The translations under genes were made by a program, and so were the position numbers. A stretch of 64,000 nt of DNA from Caldilineaceae bacterium SB0664_bin_27 (GTDB lineage Bacteria > Chloroflexota > Anaerolineae > Caldilineales > Caldilineaceae), in assembly GCA_009838625.1 (NCBI GenBank), contig VXRG01000034.1:1-64000 (forward strand), given 5' to 3'. Each line of letters starts with the position of its first letter. The first letter of the stretch is position 1. Below, piece after piece: positions 46,367 through 57,099 of this stretch. Under the pieces are notes generated by a model. That model saw nothing but the letters and a program-made list of their open reading frames with translations. It was not told the origin of the DNA and did no database searches.

Positions 46367-47719
46367 TCACATCTTGAGGCTCTCTGCTACAGCGTCTAAC
46401 GAAGGTGGTATGACTTCCGGTTCCCCGACGATCCGCATGGCCGCCGGGACGTCCTTGAGTCCACTGCCCGTACTGATGACCACGACCGTTTCTCCGGGGT
46501 CGATCAGGTCTTGGTGCACGGCCTCCTGCAGGCCCGCGAGGGCGGTAGCGCCTGCCGGTTCCGCGAAGACGCCGCCCAGCCGGGCGAGAGGTAGAATAGC
46601 TTGAAGTATCGACTCGTCTTCGACTAAAAGGAAGGCGCCTCCGCTTGCACGCACCGCGCGCAGCGCTTTGGCGGCGTCGCGCGGCTCGTTCACGCTGATT
46701 GAATCCGCGGCTGTCCCCGCTGTGACGGCAAGAGGCACCTCAAGGTCGTCGCGCCAGGCGTTGTGAATGGCTGCGCTGGCCGTGGACTGAACGCCAAAAA
46801 TGCGTGGCACACGGTCGCTCCAGCCGAGCCTCTTCAGTTCCCGGAACCCCTTGTACACGCCCCCGATGATCGACCCGTCGCCCACCGGAACGAAGACTGA
46901 GTCAGGCGAGACAAAAGGAGCGTTGGGACTGTTAGTCTCCATATTGCCTGCAGCCGCCTTCGCTTCGGCGAGCTGGGCCGCGATTTCGAAACTGACCGTC
47001 TTTTTCCCTTCAGTCATGAAGGGGTTGTAGCCGGTGTTGCGATTATACCAACCGAATTCACTGCAGGCGTGCACACACAGATCGAAGGCGTCGTCATAAG
47101 AGCCGTCGACAGCGAGGACCTGGCTGCCGTAAACGAGAAGTTGCGCGATCTTTGCCTGCGGCGCGGAACGGGGAACAAATATAACGGACGCGTGTGCGGC
47201 CGCGGCGCTCATCGCAGCCAGTGCGGCTGCAGCGTTGCCTGTGCTTGCGGTGGCGACGACATCGCGGCCCGTTTCGCGTGCGCGGGCAACGGCGATGGCG
47301 GAAGCTCGGTCCTTCAGAGAACCGGATGGGTTTCGCCCATCGTCCTTAATGTACAGACAACGAAGTCCCAAGGCATCAGCGAGCCGGTCTGCGCGTAGCA
47401 GAGGAGTATCTCCTACGGGCAGAGGCGGGAGCGAATCCGGCGCTACCGGCAGCAATGGCCACCAGCGCTCGATAGTGCGGGTCGTGAACTGTGAAAAGGC
47501 AGCGCCCATGCTTGTGTTGCTGGAACCGGAAGAGTCTGAGAGGGTCGTTCGTATAGTCGAGACTGCGTCGTAATGGTAGAAGGCATCAAGGTGCCCCAGG
47601 TCGCTGCCGCTGTTGGGGCGGCAGGAGCAGACGTAGTCGACCGTCCCCGGTTGGTAGATGCGGCCGCAACGAAGACAGCGCAGACCTGCGAAATAAGTGT
47701 CTGGGCTGGTGCTTGACAT
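46367..47719 (-). CDS. thrC: Threonine synthase
   Basis: 450-aa PLP enzyme turning O-phosphohomoserine into threonine. AGGGGAA lies just before the ATG. The N-terminus has a zinc-ribbon-like quartet (Cys 15, 18, 31, 33: LRCLRCG and VCSCR) often seen in archaeal-type threonine synthases. The cofactor Lys is in DGRNPSGSLKDRAS. The substrate loop STGNAAAALAAMSA and phosphate-binding VPVGDGSIIGGVYKG follow. The C-terminus EPAGATALAGLQ and VVVISTGSGLKD complete the family pattern. Confidence 0.92.
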   Translation of the reverse strand: MSSTSPDTYFAGLRCLRCGRIYQPGTVDYVCSCRPNSGSDLGHLDAFYHYDAVSTIRTTLSDSSGSSNTSMGAAFSQFTTRTIERWWPLLPVAPDSLPPLPVGDTPLLRADRLADALGLRCLYIKDDGRNPSGSLKDRASAIAVARARETGRDVVATASTGNAAAALAAMSAAAAHASVIFVPRSAPQAKIAQLLVYGSQVLAVDGSYDDAFDLCVHACSEFGWYNRNTGYNPFMTEGKKTVSFEIAAQLAEAKAAAGNMETNSPNAPFVSPDSVFVPVGDGSIIGGVYKGFRELKRLGWSDRVPRIFGVQSTASAAIHNAWRDDLEVPLAVTAGTAADSISVNEPRDAAKALRAVRASGGAFLLVEDESILQAILPLARLGGVFAEPAGATALAGLQEAVHQDLIDPGETVVVISTGSGLKDVPAAMRIVGEPEVIPPSLDAVAESLKM

Positions 47720-47906
47720 TTCCCCTGATCCTTTCCCATGGCTGTATCTTTTTTTGGTATGGTATAGTAGGATTCATGAGTTCGTTTGGCAAGTCAATTC
47801 TACGGCGCATATGCGAAAAGGGTAGCGCAACTGGCTGGACGGTCAGATGTGCACAGAAAGCCTGATGTCCGGGTTGATCGAACTGTGTCGTGCCAGGAGG
47901 GAACTC

Positions 47907-48359
47907 TTGAAGGAAGAGGTCCACGTTGAAGCAAGGGAAACTGACAGGGTGCTGTCTTTGCGCGTACTGGTTGCAAGCGACCTTTTCTCCTATCTGGTCT
48001 TCGCAATTGGCGGACGTATGACGCACAGCTCGGGCGGGCCCGCCGATTGGCTGTTCAATACGCCCCGTATAATCGCGCCTTTTCTGATAGGTTGGTTTAC
48101 AGCCGCACTTGTCTTCGGGGCCTACCCCAAATCAGGCGGCATCGGTCTGCGGTCCTTTGCGCTTAACTCGATACTGGCAGTGCTGGTCGGGAACGCCATC
48201 GGCTTCGCTCTGCGCGCCGTCGTCTTTAGGGACGGGATCGACCCTGCATTCATCATTGCCGCGCTCAGTTTGACCACTTTGGTTGTGGTAGGACTGCGTC
48301 TGCTCTACTATTGGTATGTTGCGACAAAGACATCTGTAAAAGGAAAGGCGCGAGGTTGA
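47907..48359 (+). CDS. DUF3054-like membrane protein
   Basis: 150-aa integral membrane protein with four hydrophobic segments (LVASDLFSYLVFAIGGR, IIAPFLIGWFTAALVFG, LNSILAVLVGNAIGFALRAV, AFIIAALSLTTLVVVGLRLL). TTG 47907 is chosen because AGGAGG lies 6 bases upstream; an ATG at 47847 without a site is the alternative. The D-x4-F-x-I-G pattern and the closing WYVATK look like the DUF3054 family of unknown function. It is divergent from thrC, so the 47720-47906 region may hold both promoters. Confidence 0.75.
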   Translation: MKEEVHVEARETDRVLSLRVLVASDLFSYLVFAIGGRMTHSSGGPADWLFNTPRIIAPFLIGWFTAALVFGAYPKSGGIGLRSFALNSILAVLVGNAIGFALRAVVFRDGIDPAFIIAALSLTTLVVVGLRLLYYWYVATKTSVKGKARG

Positions 48360-48638
48360 AGTGGAGGAGAGTGGAGAGAGAACATCTTTGGAGCCTGTCT
48401 AAGTCCGGGCCTGGAAAGAAGGGCTTCGGTACAGTTGTTCAAGACCGTCATCACACGCCAAGGCATTTGCAACATTCCCCTTCCCGCAACGTAATTGGAA
48501 ATGTAAGTATGGGAGGTTATTGGCTGACAGGTAGGGTCCCTCTTACTTGCTTGAGACATCAGGGTGCCGCATTCAGAGCTCGGCCCGAGGCAGAACTGTG
48601 GGCGCCGGCTTACAGGGAAGGAGTCGAATAGAAATCAG

Positions 48639-49775
48639 ATGCGAATTGCCCTTTTTAGCGACGTCTATAAGCCCCATATAAACGGCGTCGTAAACCACGT
48701 GGGACTGTTGAAAGAACACTTCGATCGTTGGGGTGAGCAGGTCTATCTGTTTGTTCCTGAACAGGACAAAAAGACGGTAGACGAGAACAACGTTATCCGC
48801 CTGCCCAGCATACCGATCGCTGACACCGGCTATCATCTTACGGTGCGAGTCGACTCGCGCTGCCGGGACATTCTTAAGCTCATGGACGTGATTCACGTTC
48901 ACCATCCCTTTATCAGTGGCAGCTTCGGTCTGAACTTTTCGCGGCGCTACGACGTTCCGCTGGTCTTCACCAGCCATACCCGCTACGACCTGTACGTGCA
49001 GCAGCACCTGCCACTGGTGCCGGACACACTCTCCGACACGGCCCTGCACGCGTTTTTCCATCGGTTCAGCCAGCGATGCAGCGCAATCATCGCCCCGAGC
49101 CAGAGCGCCGCGGAGGTCATGCAGACTTGGGGAATCCAAGGGCGCGTCGCCGTCATTCCGAACGGCATCGAGTTGGGGCAGTTCCAAAGCCCGGAGCATG
49201 AGGCGACGCGCACCGAATTCAGAATTCCCGCGAACGCTGTTGTCGGCGTCTATGTAGGGCGTATCAGCCAGGAAAAAGCCGTAGACCGACTCTTGGGCAT
49301 ATTCTCTGCCTTGAAAGAAGAGATTCCTGCTCTCCATCTGCTTCTTGTCGGAGGTGGCCCCAGTCTGGATTATTGCCGCCAGCTTGCCCGCAGTTCCGGA
49401 ATGGAGGGGCGCGTGACCTTCACGGGGCCGATTTCATACGAACGAATCGGGGGCGTGCTTGCCGTGGCGGACTTCTTCGTATCCGCCAGTGTAAGCGAGG
49501 TGCATCCGCTGACTTTTATTGAAGCCGCAGCCGCGGGTCTGCCATCCATCGGTATCGATTCCCCTGGCGTGGCGGACGTGATCCTCGACGAAGAGACCGG
49601 CTTCCTGACAGACAATAACGACCTGAGCTTCGGTCTTCGCATAATGAAAATGGCGCAGGATGCCCAATTGAGGCGCGATATGGGATGCGCGGCGCGAAAA
49701 CACAGCCAGCGATTCTCCGCCCACCACAACGCACGCGAAGTTCTGGGGTTGTACCAGTCATTGCAGGAGCAGTAG
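48639..49775 (+). CDS. Glycosyltransferase, GT4 family
   Basis: 378-aa GT-B-fold retaining glycosyltransferase. The start is ATG 48639, giving the typical MRIALFSDVYKPHINGVV; AAGGAG is upstream but spaced rather far. The N-terminal acceptor domain includes HVHHPFISGSFGLNFSRRY. The C-terminal donor domain has VYVGRISQEKAVDRLL and the EX7E motif in EVHPLTFIEAAAAGLPSIG. Similar enzymes add glucose, galactose or mannose to diacylglycerol or to phosphatidylinositol. Donor and acceptor cannot be set here. The 279 bases before it hold no gene. Confidence 0.9.
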   Translation: MRIALFSDVYKPHINGVVNHVGLLKEHFDRWGEQVYLFVPEQDKKTVDENNVIRLPSIPIADTGYHLTVRVDSRCRDILKLMDVIHVHHPFISGSFGLNFSRRYDVPLVFTSHTRYDLYVQQHLPLVPDTLSDTALHAFFHRFSQRCSAIIAPSQSAAEVMQTWGIQGRVAVIPNGIELGQFQSPEHEATRTEFRIPANAVVGVYVGRISQEKAVDRLLGIFSALKEEIPALHLLLVGGGPSLDYCRQLARSSGMEGRVTFTGPISYERIGGVLAVADFFVSASVSEVHPLTFIEAAAAGLPSIGIDSPGVADVILDEETGFLTDNNDLSFGLRIMKMAQDAQLRRDMGCAARKHSQRFSAHHNAREVLGLYQSLQEQ

Positions 49776-49886
49776 TCCTTGCCCGGAAAATCAGATCTCC
49801 GTGCGTTGCATCGACGGGCCAAACTGAAACCCGACCCCGGAAATGCTGGCGTAGTTGCAATCACTTTCGGATAGAGAAACGCGGCA

Positions 49887-49915
49887 TTGCGCTCTATTTG
49901 GAGATGCTGTATTAT
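49887..49915 (+). promoter_or_regulatory. Promoter of the PIN/TRAM gene
   Basis: TTGCGC (49887-49892), 17 bases, TATTAT (49910-49915), leaving a leader of about 42 bases before the ATG at 49963. Confidence 0.65.
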
Positions 49916-49962
49916 GAATTCATTGCGGATTTTTCAAATTGCTTCGTCAGGGGAGTTCGGAT

Positions 49963-51090
49963 ATGCGTTGGGCGTTGCTGCTGAGGGGGCTGGTCACCTT
50001 TGTTTTTGTCCTGCTGGGATGGGAACTGGGCAGGCAATTGACGGGTGTGGAGGCCCTTGAGAGTTTGACGCTCTCGTCAGCGCGCCTGATTGTTCCTCTC
50101 GTCATCATCAGCGGGGTTGTTGGCCTTGTCGGCGCCCCTTGGCTGACGGTCAAGCCGGCAAACGCGCTGCGCTCAAGTTTGAGACAGATTCCCACGGTGC
50201 AGCTCATGGCAGCCACCGTCGGCATGGCGATCGGGCTGGCCATCGCCGCGCTCCTGGCCTATCCTCTGTCTCTCTTGCCCAATCCTTTCGGTACTATTCT
50301 GCCATTTGTCGGCGTCATAGTTATGGGCTATCTGGGCGTAACGATGATGGTTTTGCGCCATCGTGAGATCCTGAATTTTTTTCGATTCCCCAATGTAGGT
50401 GAAGAAGGCAGGGATCTGCCCAAGCTGCCTCTTTTCGCGAAGGGCGGCCGGCCGCAATATGCGGACACGATGCTGCTGGATACCAGCGTTATCATAGATG
50501 GACGCATCGCCGACGTGGCCGAGACCGGATTTCTTTGGGCGGTCCTTGCAGTTCCGCGCTTCATTCTCAATGAGCTCCAATACATCGCGGATTCGGCCGA
50601 AGTATTGCGCCGCAATCGCGGCAGGAGAGGCCTTGAGATCCTCGACAGACTGCAGAAGATCGAAGGTGTGAGTATCGTCTTTCTGGACCAGGACCCCGCC
50701 GAAGCCCAGCAAGTGGACGAAAAGCTGGTTTTTCTCGCCCGGGAGATGAGCGCAGCCATTGTTACCAATGACTACAACCTGAATCGGGTGGCAAAACTGC
50801 AGGGCGTTCGCGTCTTGAACATCAACGAGCTGGCCAACGCAGTCAAATCTGTGGTCCTCCCTGGTGAAGAGATGACGATCCACGTGATTCAGGAAGGCAA
50901 GGAGATGAATCAGGGCGTCGGATATCTTGATGACGGGACGATGGTCGTCGTCGAACAGGGCAGGCGCCACATGGGCGCCAGGCTCTCTGTACGTGTTACC
51001 AAGGTGCTGCAGACCAACGCCGGTCGACTCATATTTGCCATTCCGGAGGATGTTCAGGAGCGCCGCAGGGCATACGAGTCGGTCCGCTGA
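49963..51090 (+). CDS. PIN and TRAM domain membrane protein (YacL type)
   Basis: 375-aa protein with four N-terminal membrane helices (to about residue 140), then a PIN-like nuclease domain and a C-terminal TRAM RNA-binding domain. The PIN acidic residues show in [23 protein letters not shown] and [13 protein letters not shown]. The TRAM part begins near [15 protein letters not shown]. Gram-positive YacL homologues sit beside cysS and rlmB as here. The PIN triad suggests RNase activity; its target is not known. Confidence 0.92.
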   Translation: MRWALLLRGLVTFVFVLLGWELGRQLTGVEALESLTLSSARLIVPLVIISGVVGLVGAPWLTVKPANALRSSLRQIPTVQLMAATVGMAIGLAIAALLAYPLSLLPNPFGTILPFVGVIVMGYLGVTMMVLRHREILNFFRFPNVGEEGRDLPKLPLFAKGGRPQYADTMLLDTSVIIDGRIADVAETGFLWAVLAVPRFILNELQYIADSAEVLRRNRGRRGLEILDRLQKIEGVSIVFLDQDPAEAQQVDEKLVFLAREMSAAIVTNDYNLNRVAKLQGVRVLNINELANAVKSVVLPGEEMTIHVIQEGKEMNQGVGYLDDGTMVVVEQGRRHMGARLSVRVTKVLQTNAGRLIFAIPEDVQERRRAYESVR

Positions 51091-51140
51091 ACAGAGGAGA
51101 AGCTGCAAAACAACCGGGTGAGCCAACGACAGGGATTCAG

Positions 51141-52553
51141 ATGACGCTCAACATCTACAATACGCTGACTCGCCGGCGAGAACCGTTTGAAACATTGGAA
51201 GAAGGACGCGTGCGCATGTACGTCTGTGGGCCCACAGTCTACGCTGACGCCCACATCGGCCACGCGATGAGCGCAATCGTCTTTGACATGATCCGGCGCT
51301 ACCTGGAGTTCGCTGGCTATGAAGTTACCTACGTCACAAACTTCACCGATGTGGATGACAAGATCATCATCCGGGCCCAGGAGACGGGTCAGGACCCCTT
51401 TGAGATGGCGCAGTACTTCACGGACAAGTACTTGACGCATCTGAGTGACCTGAACATCAAGCCGGCAGACACCTATCCCCGCGTGACAAGCGAAATCACG
51501 AATATCATACGAGTGATCGAAGACTTGGGCGAGGCAGATTACGCTTACTCCGTAGACGGCAGCGTCTATTTTCGGGTCGACAGGGATGACGACTACGGAA
51601 AGCTCAGCCGGCGCCGGCAGGAGGACGCCATAGCCGGAACACGCGTCGCCGGGGAGGAGGGCAAGGAGAATGAGGCAGACTTTGCTCTTTGGAAGGGGGC
51701 CAAACAGGGCGAGCCCTCCTGGGAGAGCCCTTGGGGTCCCGGCCGTCCCGGGTGGCACATTGAATGTTCGGTCATGTGCTTGCACCATTTGGGCGAGATG
51801 ATCGACATCCATGGCGGCGGCAATGACCTGATCTTCCCGCACCACGAAAACGAAATTGCGCAGAGCGAAAGTCTCACCGGGAAACCGTTCGCCCGCTATT
51901 GGGTCCACAACGGGATGCTCCAACTGTCCGGCGAGAAGATGAGCAAGTCGATTGGGAACCTGGTTACCATCGACAGTTTCTTGCGCCGGTATTCGGCCGA
52001 CGCGCTGCGTGTGTTGATCTTCTCAGGACACTATCGCAAACCGGTTTCCTATTCGGATGAGTCTATCGAGGCGGCAGTACGAAGCACGGCCCGCTTGAGA
52101 GGCGGATTGCGGCCTCCGACTGGGAACGTTGCGGTGGGTGAAGAGGCCAGCAGCCTGCGAGAGGTGACCGAGTCCGCGCGCGGCGGTTTCTGCCAGGCCA
52201 TGGACGACGATTTCAATACGAGCGCGGCTCTGTCCCACCTGTTCGAACTGGTCAGGGCAATCAATTCGGCCCGCGCGGCAGGTATTTCTGGCCCGTTTTT
52301 TCAGGCTGCCCAGGATACACTGCGTGAGCTGGCGGGCGTCCTGGGCCTCTCACTGACAGAGCCGGGCGGCCCCGAGGGCGACGTGCTGGCGGCCAAGCCT
52401 TTCATCGACCTGCTCGTTTCTGTGCGAACTGCCATGCGAGAGCAGAAGCAGTGGGCCATGGCGGACATGGTACGCGATGGACTGGCAGCCCACTCGGTAC
52501 AGCTGGAGGATACACCGAACGGTACGACCTGGCGCATCGAGGACGCCAGGTGA
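51141..52553 (+). CDS. cysS: Cysteinyl-tRNA synthetase
   Basis: 470-aa class I synthetase. The HIGH motif is at residues 38-41 (DAHIGHAMS), the KMSKS loop at 266-270, and the zinc ligands include Cys 29 (YVCGPTVY), Cys in GWHIECSVM, and His in [12 protein letters not shown]. The length and C-terminal anticodon domain are normal. Its stop overlaps the GTG start of the rRNA methyltransferase gene, and it lies 50 bases after the PIN/TRAM gene, so all three form an operon. Confidence 0.97.
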   Translation: MTLNIYNTLTRRREPFETLEEGRVRMYVCGPTVYADAHIGHAMSAIVFDMIRRYLEFAGYEVTYVTNFTDVDDKIIIRAQETGQDPFEMAQYFTDKYLTHLSDLNIKPADTYPRVTSEITNIIRVIEDLGEADYAYSVDGSVYFRVDRDDDYGKLSRRRQEDAIAGTRVAGEEGKENEADFALWKGAKQGEPSWESPWGPGRPGWHIECSVMCLHHLGEMIDIHGGGNDLIFPHHENEIAQSESLTGKPFARYWVHNGMLQLSGEKMSKSIGNLVTIDSFLRRYSADALRVLIFSGHYRKPVSYSDESIEAAVRSTARLRGGLRPPTGNVAVGEEASSLREVTESARGGFCQAMDDDFNTSAALSHLFELVRAINSARAAGISGPFFQAAQDTLRELAGVLGLSLTEPGGPEGDVLAAKPFIDLLVSVRTAMREQKQWAMADMVRDGLAAHSVQLEDTPNGTTWRIEDAR

Positions 52554-53314
52554 GTGAACTGCTCGTAGGCCGGCACGCCGTCCTGGAGTCCTTGCGTGCG
52601 CGGCGAAGGCACTACTACCGGCTGTGGTTGGAAGGTGACGGCCAGACCGCCCCCAAGGGAAGCCTCGCCGAGATCGTACAGTTGGCCCATAAGATCAACC
52701 TCCCTACGCGGCACGTAGAGGGAGGTATCTTCGACCGCATTCGACGCGCCCAGCTGAATCCACAGGGCGTTGCCCTTGAGACAGGCCCCTTTCCCTACGC
52801 AGAACTGGACGACATACTCTCTCTGGCCAGTCGGAAGTCAGAGCCGCTGCTTCTCGTATTGGACCACCTGGAGGACCCGCGCAATCTTGGCACACTGTTT
52901 CGCAGCGGAGAAGCGTTCGGTGTCGACGGCGTCATTCTGCCGGAGCGAAGGGCGGCGGGAATTACACCTGCGGTCAGCAATGCCTCCTCCGGGGCGGTCG
53001 AGCACATTCCCGTCGCCCTGGTAGGCAACGTCAACAGAACAATCGATCGACTCAAGAAGTCGAATATCTGGACAGTCGGGTTGGACTTGGGTCAGGATGC
53101 CATCCCACTTTCGGGCGCCGACCTGAGCGGGCCGCTGGCCGTGGTCGTCGGCAATGAGGGTAAGGGACTCAGCCGGCTGGCTCGTGAGAAATGCGATTTC
53201 TGCGTTACGATTCCGATGGCAGGCTCTGTGGACAGCTTGAACGCGGCGATCGCGGGAAGCATCGTCCTCTTTCAGGCATTTCAGGCGCGTTCACAGGGGG
53301 AAACTGCCGCTTAG
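52550..53314 (+). CDS. 23S rRNA (guanosine-2'-O)-methyltransferase, RlmB/TrmH family
   Basis: 254-aa SPOUT methyltransferase. It starts at GTG 52550, overlapping cysS by four bases (GTGA). The N-terminal substrate-binding domain begins [13 protein letters not shown]. The SPOUT motifs are [33 protein letters not shown] and [20 protein letters not shown], forming the SAM knot. cysS-rlmB pairing is widespread and favours G2251-type 23S rRNA 2'-O-methylation, although tRNA targets cannot be excluded. Confidence 0.92.
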   Translation: MSELLVGRHAVLESLRARRRHYYRLWLEGDGQTAPKGSLAEIVQLAHKINLPTRHVEGGIFDRIRRAQLNPQGVALETGPFPYAELDDILSLASRKSEPLLLVLDHLEDPRNLGTLFRSGEAFGVDGVILPERRAAGITPAVSNASSGAVEHIPVALVGNVNRTIDRLKKSNIWTVGLDLGQDAIPLSGADLSGPLAVVVGNEGKGLSRLAREKCDFCVTIPMAGSVDSLNAAIAGSIVLFQAFQARSQGETAA

Positions 53315-53415
53315 ACGTAGGCTGGTTCCGGTCACATTGGCGGGCATGCCACTTCTCAGGCGGTGAACCATCGCGCCCCTTGTCATCTCCGACCGGAAAG
53401 CGCCTTGCGTGATGT

Positions 53416-53760
53416 TCAGCTGCGAAGCCACTCTTTCGGACGCCGTCCCGGCATCTCTTCTTCACTGCGGGGCCAGCCCACCGTCTCCTCGATCTTCCGC
53501 GCCAGACTGAAGTCCAGTTTCGTCAACCCTCCGGCCTCATTTGTCGTCAGGTAGACTTCTACCGAGCGATAGTTGAGTACCAGCCTGGGATGGTGGTAGG
53601 CGGCCTCTGACAGGAAGCCGATTGTGCTGGCCGTCAACAGCGTTACGCGCCAGTTTGCCGTTTCGAAGCGCCGGTACAACTGCTCCTCGCGGGCCTCCCA
53701 TTCTGGAAGGTACTCTTTCAGCAACGGGCGAATCTCCTCCTTACTGAGCTTGTCTTCCAC
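53416..53760 (-). CDS. Pterin-4a-carbinolamine dehydratase (PCD/DCoH)
   Basis: 114-aa enzyme. I choose GTG 53760 because AAGGGGG lies 5 bases upstream and the product then has normal PCD length; the frame extends further upstream but runs into the cytochrome gene on the other strand. The signature YHHPRLVLNYRSVEVYLTTN, followed by EAGGLTKLDFSLARKIE, contains the active-site His pair. It recycles 4a-hydroxytetrahydropterin made by aromatic amino-acid hydroxylases or acts in molybdopterin-linked roles. No hydroxylase is nearby. Start could also be ATG 53913. Confidence 0.82.
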   Translation of the reverse strand: MEDKLSKEEIRPLLKEYLPEWEAREEQLYRRFETANWRVTLLTASTIGFLSEAAYHHPRLVLNYRSVEVYLTTNEAGGLTKLDFSLARKIEETVGWPRSEEEMPGRRPKEWLRS

Positions 53761-53920
53761 TGGTTCCCCCTTCTGTCGTTTCCCTGCTTCGACCCACTCC
53801 AGCACCGCAGTGAACTGCTGAAGTTCGACCACTTGCGGTATCAACTCATTTCTTTGCTGACTGCTTCGTGAAATCTGTTTCAAGCGGATTCCAAATGCGG
53901 CAATTGGCGCCTGCATGTTA

Positions 53921-53926
53921 TATAAT
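53921..53926 (+). promoter_or_regulatory. Candidate -10 of the cytochrome c gene
   Basis: A perfect TATAAT lies 72 bases upstream of the cytochrome ATG. The -35 region has no clear hexamer at 17 bases. Confidence 0.35.
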
Positions 53927-53998
53927 AGCGGCTGCATCAAATGACATTCCAATTCACAGTTGCGGCAGTTTCGCTTCAGCTCTTGATGGAGACAGTGA

Positions 53999-54538
53999 AT
54001 GGTACGTCGTAAGTCTCTTTTTCTTGCATTTGTCAGCTTTCTTCTTGCATTGGTCGTAGTCAGCGCTTGCGCGCCAAACCCGCGCCTGCAGTTGATCTCG
54101 CCCAACATGGTTGTCCTCGCGGAAGGCGAAGCCTTTGTGCCGCCCACGCCGACGCCGCGGCCCCGTATCGCAGGTCTCAGCGATGAGGAGATTCTGGCCG
54201 GGCTGCCTGACGCCGTGGTTTCGCTGATTCCGGGCGATGCAGAAAGAGGTCTGGATCTGACCGTACCTCATAACTGCATCGGCTGTCATGTAACGGACAA
54301 CAGTTTGATTGATGTAGCGCCGACCTGGTTGGAAATTGCCGATACCGCTGTCGGGCGTGCGGAGCAGTTGGGACTGGCCGGGCCGGGCCTGTATCTCTAC
54401 ACAAGCATCATCAACCCCAACGACTACATTGTCAACGGATATACTTCGGACGTGATGCCTGAAACTTACGCCGAAGACCTTAGCGAGCAGGACCTGGCGG
54501 ACCTGTTGACCTACCTGCTTTCGCTCCGTGCTGAGTAA
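53999..54538 (+). CDS. Monoheme c-type cytochrome lipoprotein
   Basis: 179-aa exported protein. The N-terminal signal peptide ends in a lipobox (VVVSAC, Cys about residue 24). A Pro-rich linker (PPTPTPRPR) follows. The heme site is CIGCH in PHNCIGCHVTDNS (about residues 92-96). The distal Met is probably in TSDVMPETYAEDLSEQDL, and the C-terminal helix LADLLTYLLSL is typical of class I cytochromes. It would carry electrons at the outer face of the membrane and need the cytochrome maturation system of which CcmF is encoded at 33968-36058. Confidence 0.88.
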   Translation: MVRRKSLFLAFVSFLLALVVVSACAPNPRLQLISPNMVVLAEGEAFVPPTPTPRPRIAGLSDEEILAGLPDAVVSLIPGDAERGLDLTVPHNCIGCHVTDNSLIDVAPTWLEIADTAVGRAEQLGLAGPGLYLYTSIINPNDYIVNGYTSDVMPETYAEDLSEQDLADLLTYLLSLRAE

Positions 54539-54654
54539 ACGCAAGCAGGTCGGAAACTGAACGCGCTCCGGCAGTTGGGCCGGCCGTCACTCTGCAACTA
54601 ACTAGGCAACGAAGGTCGGGTCGCCGCAGCGAAACTGTTCTGATTGCAAATAGA

Positions 54655-54688
54655 GGGAGCCGGGCTACTTTGAGAGTCCGGCTCCTTT
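54655..54688. terminator. Bidirectional terminator candidate
   Basis: GGAGCCGG / CCGGCTCC, an 8-bp stem extended by G-U and A-T pairs, with a 14-base loop and a short T run. It lies between the convergent cytochrome and homocysteine methyltransferase genes. Confidence 0.6.
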
Positions 54689-54702
54689 CGCGTCACCGCC
54701 TG

Positions 54703-55680
54703 TCAATCGAGGATTTCTGGCCCGCCCGACGGAAGCAGGAGTGCGCGCAAGGCCCGGATGTCGTCAGGCGTCGTGCGGCAACAGCCGCCGACCAGACTAG
54801 CGCCGGCTGCCTTCCAGGATTCGGCCCATTCAGTCGGTTGCTCCCGCCCGCGGTCGGCAGTCCATGAATGGGAGGCGCTGTCCCAGAGCTCTCCGCTGTT
54901 GGGATAGCAGACCAAAGGCTTGTCGGTTTTCTCACGGGCCTTTTGCAGAAGAGGTTCTGCGTAGCGAGGCGCTGTGCAGTTCAGACCGACTGCAGCCACA
55001 GTCGGACCGCTGTTGGCCAGGTCGGCGCAAGAGCCGAAGTCCTCTCCGCTGCACACTTCTTCTTCGTTGCGGCAACTGAAGCTCAGCCAGGCCGGCCTGT
55101 CTCTGTATTCGTCCAGCAGCTCGGCCAGGACCTCGCCCTCCTGTAAACAGGGGATCGTTTCGCAGGCGAGAAGGTCCGGTTCGGCTGCAAGCAGAGCTTC
55201 CAATCGCGGGCGGTGCCACGCCTTAAGGTCCCCGTTGGAGATTCCGTATTCGCCGCGATACTCGGAGCCGTCGGCCAGGTATGCGCCGAAGCTGCCAACC
55301 GATGCCGCCACCAGCGGACGCCTGCGGCCCACTCTTTCGGTGGGGTCCTGCAGCTCGTTCCAGAACTTGTCTCGCGCCTGCTGTGCGATGCGTACACTGC
55401 TTCGCAGCAGCTCTGCGCTCTCTCTTCGATTGAGTCCCCGTCGAGCAAATCCCTCGAAACTGGCCTGGTAGCTTGCGCTGATCGCGACGTCGGCGCCCGC
55501 CAGGAAATAGTCAAGATGGAGCTGGCTGATCAGTCCTGGGTCCTCGATGAGCAGCCGGGCCGACCATAGCTCATCGCGCAAATCGGCGCCCCTCCGCTCC
55601 AACTCGGTCGCCAGGGCGCCGTCGAGAACTACCACGCCCTGATCTTCCAGGAATGGCTGCAGAGGGTCAACCGGTGTCAT
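54703..55680 (-). CDS. Homocysteine S-methyltransferase family protein
   Basis: 325-aa zinc methyltransferase. ATG 55680 overlaps the aminopeptidase stop by four bases; the longer frame is antisense-like. The start [19 protein letters not shown] is diagnostic. Zinc ligands are the Cys in [14 protein letters not shown] and the pair in [14 protein letters not shown] near the C-terminus. It methylates homocysteine to methionine from a donor such as S-methylmethionine (MmuM/YagD type) or an unknown betaine. Confidence 0.9.
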   Translation of the reverse strand: MTPVDPLQPFLEDQGVVVLDGALATELERRGADLRDELWSARLLIEDPGLISQLHLDYFLAGADVAISASYQASFEGFARRGLNRRESAELLRSSVRIAQQARDKFWNELQDPTERVGRRRPLVAASVGSFGAYLADGSEYRGEYGISNGDLKAWHRPRLEALLAAEPDLLACETIPCLQEGEVLAELLDEYRDRPAWLSFSCRNEEEVCSGEDFGSCADLANSGPTVAAVGLNCTAPRYAEPLLQKAREKTDKPLVCYPNSGELWDSASHSWTADRGREQPTEWAESWKAAGASLVGGCCRTTPDDIRALRALLLPSGGPEILD

Positions 55681-56993
55681 GCAAGAACTGCCGCCGTGTA
55701 GCGGCCCTGCCGCATGATTTCGAGCTCGGACCCGTCGCTGAGCTGCCCGGTGACGTCGAGCGTGGGAGTTCCGATCATTACGTCTTGGTGAAGCTCGGAA
55801 CTGTTCACACCGGCTTCGAGAAGCGCCTCTTCTGAGAGCTCGGCGCCTCCTTCGAGCCCTATCGGATAGGCTTTGCCAAAGGCGACGTGGCATGCGGCGT
55901 TTTCATCGAAAAGCGTATTGTAGTAGGTCAGCCCGCTGCGGAAGATGGGCGAGGAAACATCGACGAGGGCAACTTCGCCAAGATATCGAGTGCCTTCCAC
56001 GGCGAAGAACTGTTCGTATGTCTCCTGGTCATCGCCGGCCGAGAAATCGACCACCTGGCCGTCTTCGAAGCGGAAGGATACCTCCTTCACTTCGCGGCGG
56101 AAGGGGAAGCTTGGGCGAGAGGTGCGCGTCCAGCCGTTGACGCGCAGGCGGTGCGGGGTGGTGAACAGCTCTTCGGTAGGAATGTTGGGGAGAAAAACAG
56201 GTGTCGCGGGACTCTCGTTCTCCTGTCCGGCCGGCACTTCCCCTTCTGACTCGGCACCCAGGCCGCTGTTCCCGCCGGCCCAGTGGGGCCGGTCGGTCAG
56301 TCCAATGGTCAGGTCGGTTGAGGGTTTGCCGTCGGGGCCCGGCGCCGGGTCGTAGAAATGGAGGGCGCGTACCTGCCTGGATTGAAGCGTGTCGCGGGCC
56401 TTTGCCAGATTCGCGAGATGGATCTGCCAGGCCTCAAGCGGGTCATCCGCGTCCAGGCGGATTATGCGGCGGATCTCGTCCCAGAAGCGTGCCAGGGCTT
56501 CGTCTGCAGGAAGGTCGGGGAACACCTTTTGCGCCCACGCGGGCGTTGGCAAGGCGGCCACGTTCCACTGCTGCTTCATCTCCATCATTGAGGACCGCCA
56601 GGCCATCGTCGCACGGTACTCTGCGGTCTGTAGGATGCGCAGCTTATTGGGGTCGAGCTGAGCGGGCAGCCCGGGATCTTCTTCTCCGACAAGGCTGATG
56701 GCGGCCCACCTGTCATCCTTTCGTTCACCGGCGATAGCTCCGACGTAGGCGGGAAGATATTCCAGTTGTTCCTCGGAGCACTTGCGGGCGCGAATGCTCT
56801 GAAGGCGCATGTCGTTATATTCAATGGCGACGTACTGTGCCCCAGCATCATATGCGGCGGAAGCCAGTGCCAGGGCGAACTCTCTATGAACGGGCTCCGT
56901 GCGGATGTCGAGCGACTGTCCCGGCTGCAGATTGACTCCAAGCCGGATCAGGAGGTTGGCATACTGTTGGATGTCCCTTTCCGAATACGTCAT
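55677..56993 (-). CDS. M29-family aminopeptidase
   Basis: 438-aa metallo-aminopeptidase of the AmpS/PepS/aminopeptidase T group. The start is [20 protein letters not shown]. The second half has [18 protein letters not shown]. The metal ligands are a Glu in [16 protein letters not shown], a His in [13 protein letters not shown] and His/Asp in [11 protein letters not shown]. The enzyme removes N-terminal residues from peptides with two Co or Zn ions. An insert with [16 protein letters not shown] makes it slightly longer than the usual 410 aa. It is coupled to the methyltransferase gene. Confidence 0.93.
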   Translation of the reverse strand: MTYSERDIQQYANLLIRLGVNLQPGQSLDIRTEPVHREFALALASAAYDAGAQYVAIEYNDMRLQSIRARKCSEEQLEYLPAYVGAIAGERKDDRWAAISLVGEEDPGLPAQLDPNKLRILQTAEYRATMAWRSSMMEMKQQWNVAALPTPAWAQKVFPDLPADEALARFWDEIRRIIRLDADDPLEAWQIHLANLAKARDTLQSRQVRALHFYDPAPGPDGKPSTDLTIGLTDRPHWAGGNSGLGAESEGEVPAGQENESPATPVFLPNIPTEELFTTPHRLRVNGWTRTSRPSFPFRREVKEVSFRFEDGQVVDFSAGDDQETYEQFFAVEGTRYLGEVALVDVSSPIFRSGLTYYNTLFDENAACHVAFGKAYPIGLEGGAELSEEALLEAGVNSSELHQDVMIGTPTLDVTGQLSDGSELEIMRQGRYTAAVLA

Positions 56994-57057
56994 GTAAGGC
57001 CTCGGTCCTGTGTTCTGTGTGAAGTGGGAAGTTGGAACGCAATGTCCGGCTGTGAAC

Positions 57058-57086
57058 TTGACAATCCAGGGGCGCCTATCTACAAT
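57058..57086 (+). promoter_or_regulatory. Promoter of tRNA-Lys
   Basis: TTGACA (57058-57063), 17 bases, TACAAT (57081-57086), ending 13 bases before the tRNA. Near-perfect sigma70 elements. Confidence 0.85.
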
Positions 57087-57099
57087 GTGGTCTGCTAAC

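Noticed and set aside
53416-54147. 243-aa pterin dehydratase
   Set aside because: The N-terminal part overlaps the cytochrome gene on the other strand and is unlike PCD; GTG 53760 with a good ribosome binding site gives the normal length.
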